From NCBI GenBank assembly GCA_029310945.1, contig JARJFC010000033.1:1-47378 (forward strand): a DNA stretch of 47,378 nt, in the 5' to 3' direction. Origin of the DNA: Leptospira sp. 96542. Lineage in GTDB: Bacteria > Spirochaetota > Leptospiria > Leptospirales > Leptospiraceae. Under the pieces are notes generated by a model that did not search any database, was not told where the DNA came from, and saw nothing but the letters and a program-made list of their open reading frames with translations. Shown piece by piece: positions 33,682 to 42,658 of this stretch (position 1 is the first letter of the stretch; each line of letters starts with the position of its first letter). The position numbers and the translations under genes were made by a program.

Positions 33682-35433
33682 ATGAAACGAACAGAATTAG
33701 AAAAACAGGCCATACAGAAATTTTTAAAGTCTGTTGAGTTGTTTAAAAAACTGCCACCATCTGTTCTTTCAAGGATTGCTAGTAATGTAAAAGAAAAACT
33801 CATCCGAAGCCATGAAGCCCTTTATTATAAGGGTGAAACTTCGGAGTCTATCTATATCATTCGTTATGGTGAAATTTTACTCGAAAACGTTGCTGGTCAA
33901 AAACAAGTTTACATTGGTTCTGGTCAAGTACTTGCAGAAAACTCACTCATTTCCAGTTCCAATCATTCTACTTCTGCCATTGCTGTCATAGATACTTTAG
34001 TGTATGTGTTAGATGGTAAATTATTTTTACAATTAGCTGCCCAAGAAAAAATTTTGGCGCAAAACATCATTCAGATGATGGGTTCACGGATGCGTGAACA
34101 TTTGGATATCAATACAAAGTCAGAAAAATTTGGCGGTATACGTAGATTGTGTATCCATATTCCACTGGAACCTGAATATAATTTTAGAGAAAAAATCAAT
34201 ATGTTTTTGGAAGAATATGGAGAAGCCACTCGTAAACTTTCAACTGCCATTCCTATTTCTACCTTTGTGGGTATGGATCCTACACGAATTTCCGAATATT
34301 TAACTGACGTTAGATTGAAGACGCCCATAGTTCATATCTATTATGATGAAACTGTCAAACGAACCGATTTGCCATATTTAGTTGTCCAGGCCGATTTTAT
34401 TGTGGTTTGGGAGCAGGATCCGGAACGTTTTTACCGCGAAAAAGAAGAAATCGTAAATTTTTGGAAAGGACGAATTCGTAATTTTAATGGTCGTGCCATT
34501 CGTATGATGGAAGACGGTGTTCGTAAAAGTTACCTTCCACAAGATGAAAGTATCAAAACATTCTATCAAAAAGATACTTTGGCGAGATATTTAGTTTCTA
34601 AAACGAGAGGTTTAGCGTTAGGTGGTGGTGGCGCCCGTGCACTTGCTCATGTGGGATTACTCAAAGTTTTGCACAGGGAAGGGATCCGTTTTGATTATGT
34701 TTCTGGTGCTTCGATGGGTGCTGTGATTGCGGCACTTTACGCTCGTAAAAATCCTCCCGAAGAAATCGAACAACTCATTAAACAATTTTTTGGTGGGTTG
34801 GAAAGTGCGTTTGATCCAACTCTTCCTGTAGTTGCCTTTTTTAAAGGGAAACGAATGAAACGAATGTTAAAGGCTGCTTTCCGTGACCAAAGGATTGAAG
34901 AGATGCCTTTACCTTTTGCTACCTCCGCTGTGGATTTACAGACGGGCAAAGAACATATTTTTGACCAAGGGCCAATCACAGAAGCTCTTACAAGTGCCAT
35001 GAGTTTGCCTGGTGCCTTTCCTCCTTATCGTTTGGGTGAAAAAATTCTTGTGGATGGTGGAATGATCAATAATGTTCCAGAAAGTTTGATTCGTTCGAAG
35101 GGTGCAGATGTTGTGCTTGGAATCAATGTATCTCCATTGCAAGAGATAGTACCTGTTAAATTATTTGAAGATCGTAACACAACAGAAAAAGGTTTTTTTC
35201 GTTATATTTGGGATACCTTAAAATACCCACCCATTTTGCAAATCATGACACGAACCATCACTTTGGAAGGCAGAGAGATCACAAGACTCAAACGTCCCAA
35301 AATGGATTTGTTCGTACATTTTCATTTGGAAGAATTCCAACTTTTTGATTTTGTTCGTTATCAAGAAATCATCGACAAAGGTGAAAGAGAAGCTGAGGCA
35401 AACCTCGAAGAAATCAAACGTCTGTTTTCCTAG
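33682..35433 (+). CDS. Patatin-like phospholipase with N-terminal cyclic-nucleotide-binding domain
   Basis: A 583-residue protein. Residues about 15-130 are a cyclic-nucleotide-binding domain (SVLSRIASNVKEKLIRSHEALYYKGETSESIYIIRYGEILLE). A middle region of unclear fold (150-300) precedes the patatin domain: oxyanion loop LGGGGARALAHVGLL at about 311, nucleophile elbow GASMGAV (Ser near 343) and the catalytic Asp in VDGGMINNVP near 457. This layout matches the neuropathy-target-esterase group (YlbK/RssA-like cores with CNB domains). It should cleave phospholipids at the membrane; cyclic-nucleotide control is plausible. Confidence 0.9.
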   Translation: MKRTELEKQAIQKFLKSVELFKKLPPSVLSRIASNVKEKLIRSHEALYYKGETSESIYIIRYGEILLENVAGQKQVYIGSGQVLAENSLISSSNHSTSAIAVIDTLVYVLDGKLFLQLAAQEKILAQNIIQMMGSRMREHLDINTKSEKFGGIRRLCIHIPLEPEYNFREKINMFLEEYGEATRKLSTAIPISTFVGMDPTRISEYLTDVRLKTPIVHIYYDETVKRTDLPYLVVQADFIVVWEQDPERFYREKEEIVNFWKGRIRNFNGRAIRMMEDGVRKSYLPQDESIKTFYQKDTLARYLVSKTRGLALGGGGARALAHVGLLKVLHREGIRFDYVSGASMGAVIAALYARKNPPEEIEQLIKQFFGGLESAFDPTLPVVAFFKGKRMKRMLKAAFRDQRIEEMPLPFATSAVDLQTGKEHIFDQGPITEALTSAMSLPGAFPPYRLGEKILVDGGMINNVPESLIRSKGADVVLGINVSPLQEIVPVKLFEDRNTTEKGFFRYIWDTLKYPPILQIMTRTITLEGREITRLKRPKMDLFVHFHLEEFQLFDFVRYQEIIDKGEREAEANLEEIKRLFS

Positions 35434-35532
35434 GCTGCCAGGTTCCCTCAAAAATTTTGAAGTTTTTTTGTCAATTTAGGATTTTAAATAATATTTGACA
35501 CACGAATTTCGATTACGAAAATCGATACTGAT

Positions 35533-35832
35533 TTGCGAATTAATAGTTTTTTTTCCAGTTTTATTAAAATCCATATTTTGCACCATTGTTTGTTTGGCGA
35601 AGTCTATGGCGCTTGGATGATCGAAGAATTAAAAGAACATGGGTATTCCATTAGCCCTGGAGCAATCTATCCTGTATTTAAATCTTTAGAGTCAAATGGC
35701 TTACTCATTTCGCGTGACGAACAAATTGGTAAAACCAAAAGACGGTATTATAAAATCACCATTAAAGGCAAAAAGGAATTAAAGGACGCAAAAATCAAAC
35801 TTAAGGAACTCATCGGTGAAATTTTGGACTAG
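35533..35832 (+). CDS. PadR-family transcriptional regulator
   Basis: A 99-residue PadR protein consisting of the winged helix alone: HILHHCLFGEVYGAWMIEELKEHGYSISPGAIYPVFKSLESNGLLISRDE, where GAIYPVFKSLESNGLL is the typical PadR recognition helix, then RYYKITIKGKKEL. Start TTG at 35533. An inverted repeat (TTTCGATTACGAAA with flanks) at 35507-35520 just upstream may be its operator. It heads a rightward cluster with a DoxX remnant and a chromate transporter, which it may control. Confidence 0.87.
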   Translation: MRINSFFSSFIKIHILHHCLFGEVYGAWMIEELKEHGYSISPGAIYPVFKSLESNGLLISRDEQIGKTKRRYYKITIKGKKELKDAKIKLKELIGEILD

Positions 35833-36028
35833 ATCACTTTCAACAATTCAAAGTAATACGGTGATCATTATTCGAATTTTTGTCGGCTTTGTTTCGAAGG
35901 GGTTCTTGACATTTGCGCATGAATCACGAAACGACCTTGCCATGATATTCACATGCATTTATCTTTTGTTTGTTGGTGCAGGTTTTTTTAGTTTTGATAA
36001 AATTATATTCGATAAGGTGAATCGATGA
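35816..36028 (+). pseudogene. DoxX-family remnant (internally deleted)
   Basis: A 70-residue frame. Its start SNTVIIIRIFVGFV resembles the first helix of DoxX membrane proteins, and its end (ESRNDLAMIFTCIYLLFVGAGFFSFDKIIF) matches the last helix and the G-A-G-x-x-S-x-D signature. Intact DoxX proteins are about 130-150 residues with four helices, so roughly half is missing in the middle. It overlaps the PadR gene by 17 bases and the chromate transporter by 4, so the intact ancestor may have belonged to this operon. It could also be a short real protein. Confidence 0.5.
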
Positions 36029-37317
36029 ATCCTATTTCTACGAGAGAACAGTTAAAAATTTGGGCATTCGTTGCTGCCAATAGTTTTGGTGGACCAGCTG
36101 GCCAAATCGCAGTCATTCATAAACTTGTGGTGGAAGAAAAGAAAATTGTTTCTGAAGAACGTTTTTTGCATTCATTGAACTTTTGTATGCTTTTGCCAGG
36201 CCCTGAAGCACAACAGTTGGCAACCTATATGGGTTGGCTTATGGATAAATGGAAAGGTGGGCTCATCGCAGGTGGGCTTTTTATTTTGCCAGGTTTTTTG
36301 TCCATTTTGTTACTATCCTATCTTTATGTAATTTTTTACGATGTACCCTTTGTCCAAGGTTTGTTTTATGGAATGAAACCAGCCATCATCGCCATTGTCA
36401 CCGCTGCACTTTACAAAATTTCAAAAAAATCATTACGTTCTGGGTTTTACTGGAGTATGGCAAGTTTTGCATTTATTTCTTTGTTCTTTTTTAACCTGTC
36501 ATTTCCGATTGTTGTGATTCTTTCTGGTATCATTGGTGTTTTGTATGGCAAGTTGCAAAAAAATAGAAATACAACGGAAGAACAAGAGTTAAACGCTAAA
36601 CCTAAATGGGATCAGACTTTGAAAACAGTATTAATCTGGTTATTTGTTTGGTGGGCGCCGATTTTTTTAGTTTTGTTTGTGTTTGGTGAAAATTCAACAC
36701 TGCACACTCAAAATATATTTTTTAGCAAAATGTCAATGGTAACTTTTGGTGGTGCCTATGCCGCTTTGACCTATGTGGCACAAAAAGCAGTGGAGGTGTA
36801 TGGTTGGTTGCAAGCTGCGGAGATGCTTGACGGACTGGCCATGGCAGAAACCACTCCAGGGCCACTCATCCAAACCGTGCAGTTTGTGGGTTTTATGGGA
36901 GCTTATCGTTTTCCAGGAGTGCTCAGTCCTTATTTTTCTGCATTCTTGGGTTCTGTTTTGTCTACATGGATGACCTTCGCTCCTTGTTTTTTATGGATAT
37001 TTACCTTTGCCCCTTATGTTGAATTCATCCGAGGCCAAAAAATTTTTTCCGATGCTTTGGCGGCCATCACAGCTTCCGTTGTGGGTGTAATTTTTAATTT
37101 ATCGATCTGGTTTGTCCTGAAAGCATTATTTTTACAGTCGCACCAATTTTCTAGTTTTGGTTTGGATTTTGAGTATCCAGAAGTATCGTCTATCGATTAT
37201 TTTGCGGTCATTATATGTTTGATTGCCCTTACCCTACAGTTTTATTTTAAACGAAAACTTTTGGAAATCATAGGTGTTTGTACTTTGATTGGGATTTTGA
37301 TTAAATTGGTAGGTTAA
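36025..37317 (+). CDS. chrA: Chromate transporter (long-chain CHR family)
   Basis: A 430-residue ChrA protein with the two CHR domains of long forms. Domain 1: NSFGGPAGQIAVIHKLVVEEKKIVSEERFLHSLNFCMLLPGPEAQQLATYMGWL. Domain 2: MVTFGGAYAALTYVAQKAV..LDGLAMAETTPGPLIQTVQFVGFMGAYR, with the G-G and P-G-P motifs of each half. Ten or so membrane helices. It exports chromate (or a related anion) by exchange or proton drive. Four-base overlap with the DoxX remnant; 13 bases from the convergent restriction enzyme gene. Confidence 0.94.
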   Translation: MNPISTREQLKIWAFVAANSFGGPAGQIAVIHKLVVEEKKIVSEERFLHSLNFCMLLPGPEAQQLATYMGWLMDKWKGGLIAGGLFILPGFLSILLLSYLYVIFYDVPFVQGLFYGMKPAIIAIVTAALYKISKKSLRSGFYWSMASFAFISLFFFNLSFPIVVILSGIIGVLYGKLQKNRNTTEEQELNAKPKWDQTLKTVLIWLFVWWAPIFLVLFVFGENSTLHTQNIFFSKMSMVTFGGAYAALTYVAQKAVEVYGWLQAAEMLDGLAMAETTPGPLIQTVQFVGFMGAYRFPGVLSPYFSAFLGSVLSTWMTFAPCFLWIFTFAPYVEFIRGQKIFSDALAAITASVVGVIFNLSIWFVLKALFLQSHQFSSFGLDFEYPEVSSIDYFAVIICLIALTLQFYFKRKLLEIIGVCTLIGILIKLVG

Positions 37318-37330
37318 CGGTAAGCTGAAA

Positions 37331-38398
37331 TTATTTGATAAATCTTATCTGCAGATTTAAATCGATGTAATGATTGGAATTTTCTTGATATATATTTCCA
37401 AAAACATGGCGATTTGGACTTGGGGTATCCAACTTAGTATTATTAAACATATAATCTTCAAATTGGGTTCTATCATATATATGGTAACAAATAATATCAC
37501 CGTCATTTTTAACAATTAGGTATCCTCCATTTGCATCATACTTTCCATTCCAATTTTTACCTGGAGTAAATCCAAGGGCAATATCTGATAAGAATCGCTT
37601 AATCTTATGACTATAAAAATCATGACCAGAATTTAAATCAAATCTGATAGGGTTTTTTTCTGTCAAGGTTTCGGTAAGTTTCGCAATAGTTGAATCTTGT
37701 GAACTATAAAATTGTAATACTAAATTGCCAATAATTTCTGGCAGATTTGAATCAATTAATATTAAATTGTTCTTGAATACACTACTTTTCACCTCAACGA
37801 ATTTAGCCTCAATGTTTAAAGATCGTAAAATTTCAAATTTTTCATAAAACTTTCTAGTTTCGTTTACTGTTTGAATAGTCTTATCATTTATTTCTCCAGA
37901 TAATAGAAACTTAAAGTTAGTTCCATTTTTATTAGAATTGAAAAGTGTGGATGCTGAACCTAACTGCGATTTAATACTGAAACCAAGGAGATGAGACAGT
38001 CTAGTACGAATATCATGTATGAAAAGTCTTATATCTGTTTTATCGACAGATTTTGCTTTCAATGAATAACAATGAATTGAGTGAAGAAAGACTTCAATAT
38101 CGGGTAAAGTAAATGTACCATCAGCTTCTTGAATGCTGCTGAATAGTTGTTTAGAAATTTCTAATATTTTTTTCGGAGGGATTTTGATTATTTTCTGTCC
38201 TCCATGTACTTCTATCATTTTTTCTTTGATTTCGTATTCAAAAATGCCTTCATTCTCATTTCTAACTATTCGCTGAATTGGAAAAAAGAGGTCTTTATTC
38301 GCAGTTAAATCATCATTGCCACTATAAACAATACCATCTCCAAGAAGTTTTAAAAGTGCATATACTTCGCTCCATTCGCCTTTATTGCCTCTAAACAT
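37331..38398 (-). CDS. HpaII-family type II restriction endonuclease
   Basis: A 355-residue protein beginning MFRGNKGEWSEVYALLKLLGDGIVYSGNDDLT, the opening known for the HpaII endonuclease family (Pfam RE_HpaII); a K-F-V-E-V-K-S motif (around residue 200) may hold catalytic lysine. The family cuts CCGG. The gene starts by a one-base TAATG overlap with the methyltransferase stop, so the pair is translated together. The base composition is AT-rich. The partner is close to M.HpaII, which supports the CCGG call. Confidence 0.88.
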   Translation of the reverse strand: MFRGNKGEWSEVYALLKLLGDGIVYSGNDDLTANKDLFFPIQRIVRNENEGIFEYEIKEKMIEVHGGQKIIKIPPKKILEISKQLFSSIQEADGTFTLPDIEVFLHSIHCYSLKAKSVDKTDIRLFIHDIRTRLSHLLGFSIKSQLGSASTLFNSNKNGTNFKFLLSGEINDKTIQTVNETRKFYEKFEILRSLNIEAKFVEVKSSVFKNNLILIDSNLPEIIGNLVLQFYSSQDSTIAKLTETLTEKNPIRFDLNSGHDFYSHKIKRFLSDIALGFTPGKNWNGKYDANGGYLIVKNDGDIICYHIYDRTQFEDYMFNNTKLDTPSPNRHVFGNIYQENSNHYIDLNLQIRFIK

Positions 38399-39723
38399 TA
38401 TTCTATTCCTAAACTTTTTAAAATTTCCAGACCAGTTGCTTGAATGGCAGGAACAGCTACTGAATTACCGAACTGTTTGTACGCAGAAGCATCGGATACT
38501 GGAATTTTGAAATTATCAGGAAATCCTTGTAGCCGAGCCCATTCCCTAGGAGTCATTTTTCTTACTCCTTCTCGATTAACTTCGCCTTTAATGTTTGTTT
38601 GAGGCCTAAAATCTGTTATGCGTTTATCAATAACTAAATTTCTTTCCCGACCCATTCCTCCACAAACAACGGCATTTGCAATTGAATTTTCTTCGATGAT
38701 CTCATAACCGAAGCCATTCCCTTTCTTTGAATGTCTTTCTCTATGCGCTCTCAATGTTTTTAGATACTGTTTTGAAAGGTAATATTTTGTTGGTACGGTC
38801 CTAGATTCTTTTATATCCCCAAATTTTTTTTTATTTGGAAGAGGTAGTGGATATTGAAATTTTGAGATATCAATGCCTTTCCTAAAGCCTACAATGAAAA
38901 TTCGTTCTCTATTTTGCGGAACTCCAAAGTCTTTGGCATTTATTATTTTTGGATCAGGAACTATATAATTGAGATCATTCCTTAGAACATTCAAGATTGT
39001 TTCAAGTGTCGCCCCCCTTTGATGGCTGATAAGTCCTTTTACATTTTCTAAAAAAATTGCCTTAGGTTTGGATTTCTTAATTATATCTGCTACTTCAAAG
39101 AATAAAGTCCCACGGGTATCTTCAAATCCACCTCTTCTACCTGCAATTGAAAACGCTTGGCATGGAAAACCTGCGCATAGAATATCAAAATTTTTTGGGA
39201 TATAGCTTTTCACATCAGAGTTAGTAATATCTCCGAAAGGAACTTCGCCAAAATTGGCGAGGTATGTTTTTTGAGCTTCCTTGTCCCATTCTGATGCAAA
39301 TATGCATTTGCCACCCAAATTCTGCATTGCTAACTTAAAGCCGCCAATTCCAGCGAATAGGTCAATAAAAGTAAACTTATATTTTTTATTTGGCGGAAAG
39401 GGTACATTATCTACTTCAAAGAGAAATTGTTCGATCGCACGACTCGTGCCTACTGTTGTAGTAACTGAATCTTTGAATTTCACATATCTTTCTATGATTT
39501 TAATTGCTTCTTTTTCAAAAGTCGCAGTAACACCGTTGTGCATGTTATGTAAATAATGTGTTAAGACTGCTTTATTGTGGGACAACTTTTCCAAAGGTTG
39601 TTTTTCTTTTAATGAGAAGTTAATCTCATCGAGGTTGTAAAATAGTCCTTTGTTCATTTTCACTCTTAATTTTAAAATTTGCCGAGCATACTCGATTTCG
39701 TCAATCGCCTTAAACTCTAGCAA
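38398..39723 (-). CDS. DNA cytosine-C5 methyltransferase (M.HpaII-like)
   Basis: A 441-residue C5 cytosine methyltransferase. Motif I FTFIDLFAGIGGFKLAMQNLGG, motif IV with catalytic Cys in GFPCQAFSIAGRRGGF, motif VI ENVKGL, motif VIII QNRERIFIVGF, the target-recognition region (TVPTKYYLS...KGNGFGYEII), motif IX MTPREWARLQGFP and motif X KQFGNSVAVPAI are all present. The sequence is very like M.HpaII as I recall it, so the target is expected to be CCGG. It has a roughly 105-residue N-terminal extension. The start is TTG 39723 or ATG 39657 (neither with a strong ribosome-binding site). Confidence 0.93.
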   Translation of the reverse strand: MLEFKAIDEIEYARQILKLRVKMNKGLFYNLDEINFSLKEKQPLEKLSHNKAVLTHYLHNMHNGVTATFEKEAIKIIERYVKFKDSVTTTVGTSRAIEQFLFEVDNVPFPPNKKYKFTFIDLFAGIGGFKLAMQNLGGKCIFASEWDKEAQKTYLANFGEVPFGDITNSDVKSYIPKNFDILCAGFPCQAFSIAGRRGGFEDTRGTLFFEVADIIKKSKPKAIFLENVKGLISHQRGATLETILNVLRNDLNYIVPDPKIINAKDFGVPQNRERIFIVGFRKGIDISKFQYPLPLPNKKKFGDIKESRTVPTKYYLSKQYLKTLRAHRERHSKKGNGFGYEIIEENSIANAVVCGGMGRERNLVIDKRITDFRPQTNIKGEVNREGVRKMTPREWARLQGFPDNFKIPVSDASAYKQFGNSVAVPAIQATGLEILKSLGIE

Positions 39724-39784
39724 AAACTATTTTCTAAAAGTATTGATACAAATTCCCCTTGTAGTAGATTCAAAAATTAAGCCC

Positions 39785-39866
39785 GCGCCAGGGTAGCGCA
39801 AGGGCTTGGTCTGCCGAAGGCAGACGGGAGCGTTTAGCGAACCCCGGAGCCGCCCGGTCGGGTTTT
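39785..39866. repeat. GC-rich structured intergenic element
   Basis: A GC-rich patch in AT-rich DNA between the RM operon and the SPFH gene. It has hairpin GTCTGCC-GAA-GGCAGAC (39809-39825), an outer imperfect stem GGGT..CGC (39791-39799) with GCG.ACCC (39837-39844), and a CCCG/CGGG patch (about 39853-39862) followed by TTTT. Two CCGG sites lie in it. The overall plan (GC-rich nested hairpins with a CGGGAGC segment) resembles the element at 6710-6794. It may be a dispersed repeat. Confidence 0.6.
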
Positions 39867-39996
39867 GTATGCACTCCTATCATCTAACAAATCCGAGGCG
39901 CCCAGAAAAAACGATGGAAAAAATTTTCCGTTTGGCGGTGAAATAAAATCCATTCGCTTTCAAATGTTGATGTGAAAACTAGGCAAAACTTGGTTT

Positions 39997-40995
39997 TTAC
40001 ATCGCAGCAATGATTTCTTTCTTTTTGGTTTCAAACTCTTCAGGAGTGATTAGGCCTTGGTCAAGTAGAGTTTTTAGTTTGGCAATTCTTGTCGCTGGGT
40101 CATTTGCATCTGGTGTTTGGTTTTGATTTCCCGTTTGTGTTTGGTTCATCATACCCCCCATCATATTGGCCATGTTCATACCCATTCCCATGCCCATACC
40201 TGCACCCATAGCTCCTCCACCTTGGCCTTGGTTTTCTGCGGCAGCTTGTCCCATATCAAACATTTTTTTCTGTTGGTATTTATCACCTAACATATCGATT
40301 TCAAATTTATCGGTAATTATTTTTTGAATTCTTTGGTAGTTCGTATCATTTTGATCAAAGTTAACCGAAGACACATTAAATTCTGTTAGGTCTAGGCCAT
40401 ATTTTTCAAATTCGGGAGATAGTTTTACTTTACCTGCTGTGGAACTTTCGTCACGGTATTTGTTGATCTCCACAACCGAAGTATTATTATTCAATATAAC
40501 TTCAGAAATAAAGTCACCAATGCTTCTGACAATGTTTGGTTTTAAAAATTCGTCAATGGATTCATTTGTGGTTCGGTTACCACCTTTCACAACATTCAAT
40601 AAAAATGCTCTGGGATCTTTGACTCGAAATTTATAATCCCCAAATGCTCGGATATTCAATACAATTTTGTATTTCGGATCTTCGAGTGGGATGGGAGTGT
40701 TAGTTCCCCATTTCATCGCAAATATTGATTTATTTACGTAATAAACTTCTGCGGTGAAGGGAGTTTTTCCACCAAACGGAAGGTTAACGAGAGCCTCCAA
40801 AATAGGAATATTGCCTGTTTTTAAAGTATGTGTCCCTGGTCCAAAAGAATCGAGAGCCCGCCCTTCTTTAAAAAAAATTGCTTCTAAATTTTCATCTACG
40901 ATGAGTTGGCCGGCTGTGCTTATTTCGTCGGATGGGTATTTCCATACAATTTCGTTTGGTTTGCCTTCAAATTTTATTCTATCTATTAATGCCAT
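39997..40995 (-). CDS. SPFH-domain protein with SHOCT-type C-terminus
   Basis: A 332-residue protein of the SPFH-like 'virion core protein' / YdjI group. Residues 1-230 hold the SPFH fold (KYPSDEISTAGQLIVDENLEAIFFKEGRALDSFGPGTHTLKTGNIPIL, then KKFEVKDPRAFL-like strands). After a Gly/Met-rich stretch (about 255-285) comes a short SHOCT helix pair, TRIAKLKTLLDQGLITPEEFETKKKEIIAAM. ATG 40995 has AAGGAATTAAAT upstream; the extra 20 residues in the longer frame are not needed. SPFH proteins form membrane-associated assemblies; B. subtilis YdjI is recruited by PspA. Operon with the zinc-ribbon protein. Confidence 0.85.
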   Translation of the reverse strand: MALIDRIKFEGKPNEIVWKYPSDEISTAGQLIVDENLEAIFFKEGRALDSFGPGTHTLKTGNIPILEALVNLPFGGKTPFTAEVYYVNKSIFAMKWGTNTPIPLEDPKYKIVLNIRAFGDYKFRVKDPRAFLLNVVKGGNRTTNESIDEFLKPNIVRSIGDFISEVILNNNTSVVEINKYRDESSTAGKVKLSPEFEKYGLDLTEFNVSSVNFDQNDTNYQRIQKIITDKFEIDMLGDKYQQKKMFDMGQAAAENQGQGGGAMGAGMGMGMGMNMANMMGGMMNQTQTGNQNQTPDANDPATRIAKLKTLLDQGLITPEEFETKKKEIIAAM

Positions 40996-41005
40996 ATTTA
41001 ATTCC

Positions 41006-41539
41006 TTACTTTGTTTTTGTAAATATTTGGTTTCTAGCTTCAAACTGCGTTTCAAAATCAGATAAAAGTTTGTTTACCGATTGGATTGTTTGTTCTGGAT
41101 TTTCTGAAAAATTTTGTGGAACGTTTGTTAGTAGCTCTTTTTCAATGCCACTTAAGTTTTCTATCATTCCGAAATCATGTTTTAAAACAGTTTCTAGTTC
41201 TGTTTGTGTGGCTTTGAAACCAACACCCAGTCCATTCAAACCATAACCTGCAGAATTCACTTTCATGATGATTCGATCCAAAACTGTGGTAGCCGGATTT
41301 GTTTTTCCGATATTTTGGATTTGTGCTTTTTGAACAAAACTCTCTTCCAGTTTACGAAAATGTTCTTTAAAAGATGTGAGTATTTTTCCAATTTCTTTAC
41401 GGACCAAAAGATCTGTTTTTTCAAACTCTTGGTTGGCAAAAGCTTCAGCAAAAATTGCTGTTTCTTTTAGAAATTTTCTAACAGGTCCTTCTTCATTTCT
41501 AAATCGTTCTAAAGTTGTTTGTAACCAAGTTTGGTCCAT
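41006..41539 (-). CDS. Helical protein of unknown function in SPFH operon
   Basis: A 177-residue cytosolic, mainly helical protein (MDQTWLQTTLERFRNEEGPVRKFLKETAIF...), with coiled-coil-like stretches around residues 25-65 and 110-165. No membrane helix and no known family. ATG 41539 is chosen because GGAGG precedes it; the longer frame has no such site. It starts 2 bases after the stop of the zinc-ribbon gene and ends 10 bases before the SPFH gene, so the three are probably made together and may form one complex. Confidence 0.68.
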   Translation of the reverse strand: MDQTWLQTTLERFRNEEGPVRKFLKETAIFAEAFANQEFEKTDLLVRKEIGKILTSFKEHFRKLEESFVQKAQIQNIGKTNPATTVLDRIIMKVNSAGYGLNGLGVGFKATQTELETVLKHDFGMIENLSGIEKELLTNVPQNFSENPEQTIQSVNKLLSDFETQFEARNQIFTKTK

Positions 41540-41541
41540 CT

Positions 41542-42603
41542 TTAATCCTCCGTTTTGGTTCGATCTCTTGCGCTTATGGTATCGCACGTTATATAATTAA
41601 AAATCACTGATTTATCCGAAATGTATACCTTGTTAGGTTTTAATGATTTCCATTCATTTTCTTTATATTCACAGTCGTGTTTTTCACCCTTTGTATCCCC
41701 TGAAACCTCAATAAAATGGATTACGTATTTTTCTGACCTACCACCTAATCTTTCGCAGTCGATACGATCGGTAGAACATTCACGTATTTTTGGTATTGGC
41801 CAATAAGGTTCTTCGTTTGTTCCAAACCCTTTTGCTTCCGAGTTTCGATCAAATACCCACTTATCAATGGAATAAGAACACATAGAGTCATATACAGGTT
41901 CTTCTCTGTACTTTGTGGAACAACTCTCACTTTCTGCAAAAGTTCCATCCCCTCGATCGGAACGGACAGTGCGGCATTCCTGACCATCGGGAACTTGATT
42001 GTAACTTCGGACGGCTCGACTCCGGCTCACATTATAAGAACCCCGTGGCATAGAATCACACCATTCTGATTCGCTTACAGGTTTGAATTTGTCTATGGCT
42101 ATGCTACGTGTCCATTCATGTTGTGTTAGCTCCAGTTCAACTTTTTCAGTCCAAAAAACACCCAAACAGAAAAACCCTATTCCAAAAAATACGAGGCTTC
42201 CGAGGGCCCATAAAACCCACTTGGGGGTTTTCGGATGTGGTTTGATGAATTTTGAATTTTCAAAGGCCAGTGAATCTTTTGGTAATTCCGAACTTGTGTC
42301 TGGACTTTCAGGTAGATCTTGTTTTCGTTTTACAGAAACTGATCCGTCCAATGAACCACCGCAGTTTCCACAGAATGTTGCTTTGGCACCATTCGGGGTT
42401 TGGCAAAACGGACAAACCTTATCGGCTCCATAATATACATGGTCTGTGACGGCTACCTTTTCCGATTCACTTGGAAAATAACGTCGATTTGGGTCTTGTG
42501 TGGCTCCGCATTGCGGACAATGCCTATGAGTTTTGCCTAGAAGTTTTTTAGAACCACAGTATTCGCAATCCCACAACATTTCATAGATTTTTTCTCCTGC
42601 CAT
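41542..42603 (-). CDS. Double zinc-ribbon membrane protein
   Basis: A 353-residue protein. The N-terminus has two zinc ribbons: C-E-Y-C..C-P-Q-C (about residues 13-34) and C-P-F-C..C-G-N-C (about 64-81). One membrane helix follows (WVLWALGSLVFFGIGFFCLGVFW, about 130-152), then a 200-residue exported domain with nine or so cysteines (CRTVR, ESCSTKY, MCSYS, RECSTDRIDCERL, HDCEY, ITCD) that could be disulfide-linked. This recalls zinc-ribbon YdjG of the B. subtilis PspA-linked cluster in layout. It leads the operon with the helical and SPFH proteins. Function not established. Confidence 0.75.
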   Translation of the reverse strand: MAGEKIYEMLWDCEYCGSKKLLGKTHRHCPQCGATQDPNRRYFPSESEKVAVTDHVYYGADKVCPFCQTPNGAKATFCGNCGGSLDGSVSVKRKQDLPESPDTSSELPKDSLAFENSKFIKPHPKTPKWVLWALGSLVFFGIGFFCLGVFWTEKVELELTQHEWTRSIAIDKFKPVSESEWCDSMPRGSYNVSRSRAVRSYNQVPDGQECRTVRSDRGDGTFAESESCSTKYREEPVYDSMCSYSIDKWVFDRNSEAKGFGTNEEPYWPIPKIRECSTDRIDCERLGGRSEKYVIHFIEVSGDTKGEKHDCEYKENEWKSLKPNKVYISDKSVIFNYITCDTISARDRTKTED

Positions 42604-42658
42604 AGCAAGGAAGGTTTATCTGAGAAATTGAATGATTTGCAAGAAAAATATTTCTTGT

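Noticed and set aside
35495..35532. Promoter TTGACA with a -10 box before the PadR gene
   Set aside because: TTGACA at 35495 has no convincing -10 element at 16-18 bases (AAAATC only), so I do not list it.
39781..39880. CRISPR array or attachment site
   Set aside because: There is only one structured unit, no regular repeat-spacer pattern, no cas gene, and no integrase nearby.
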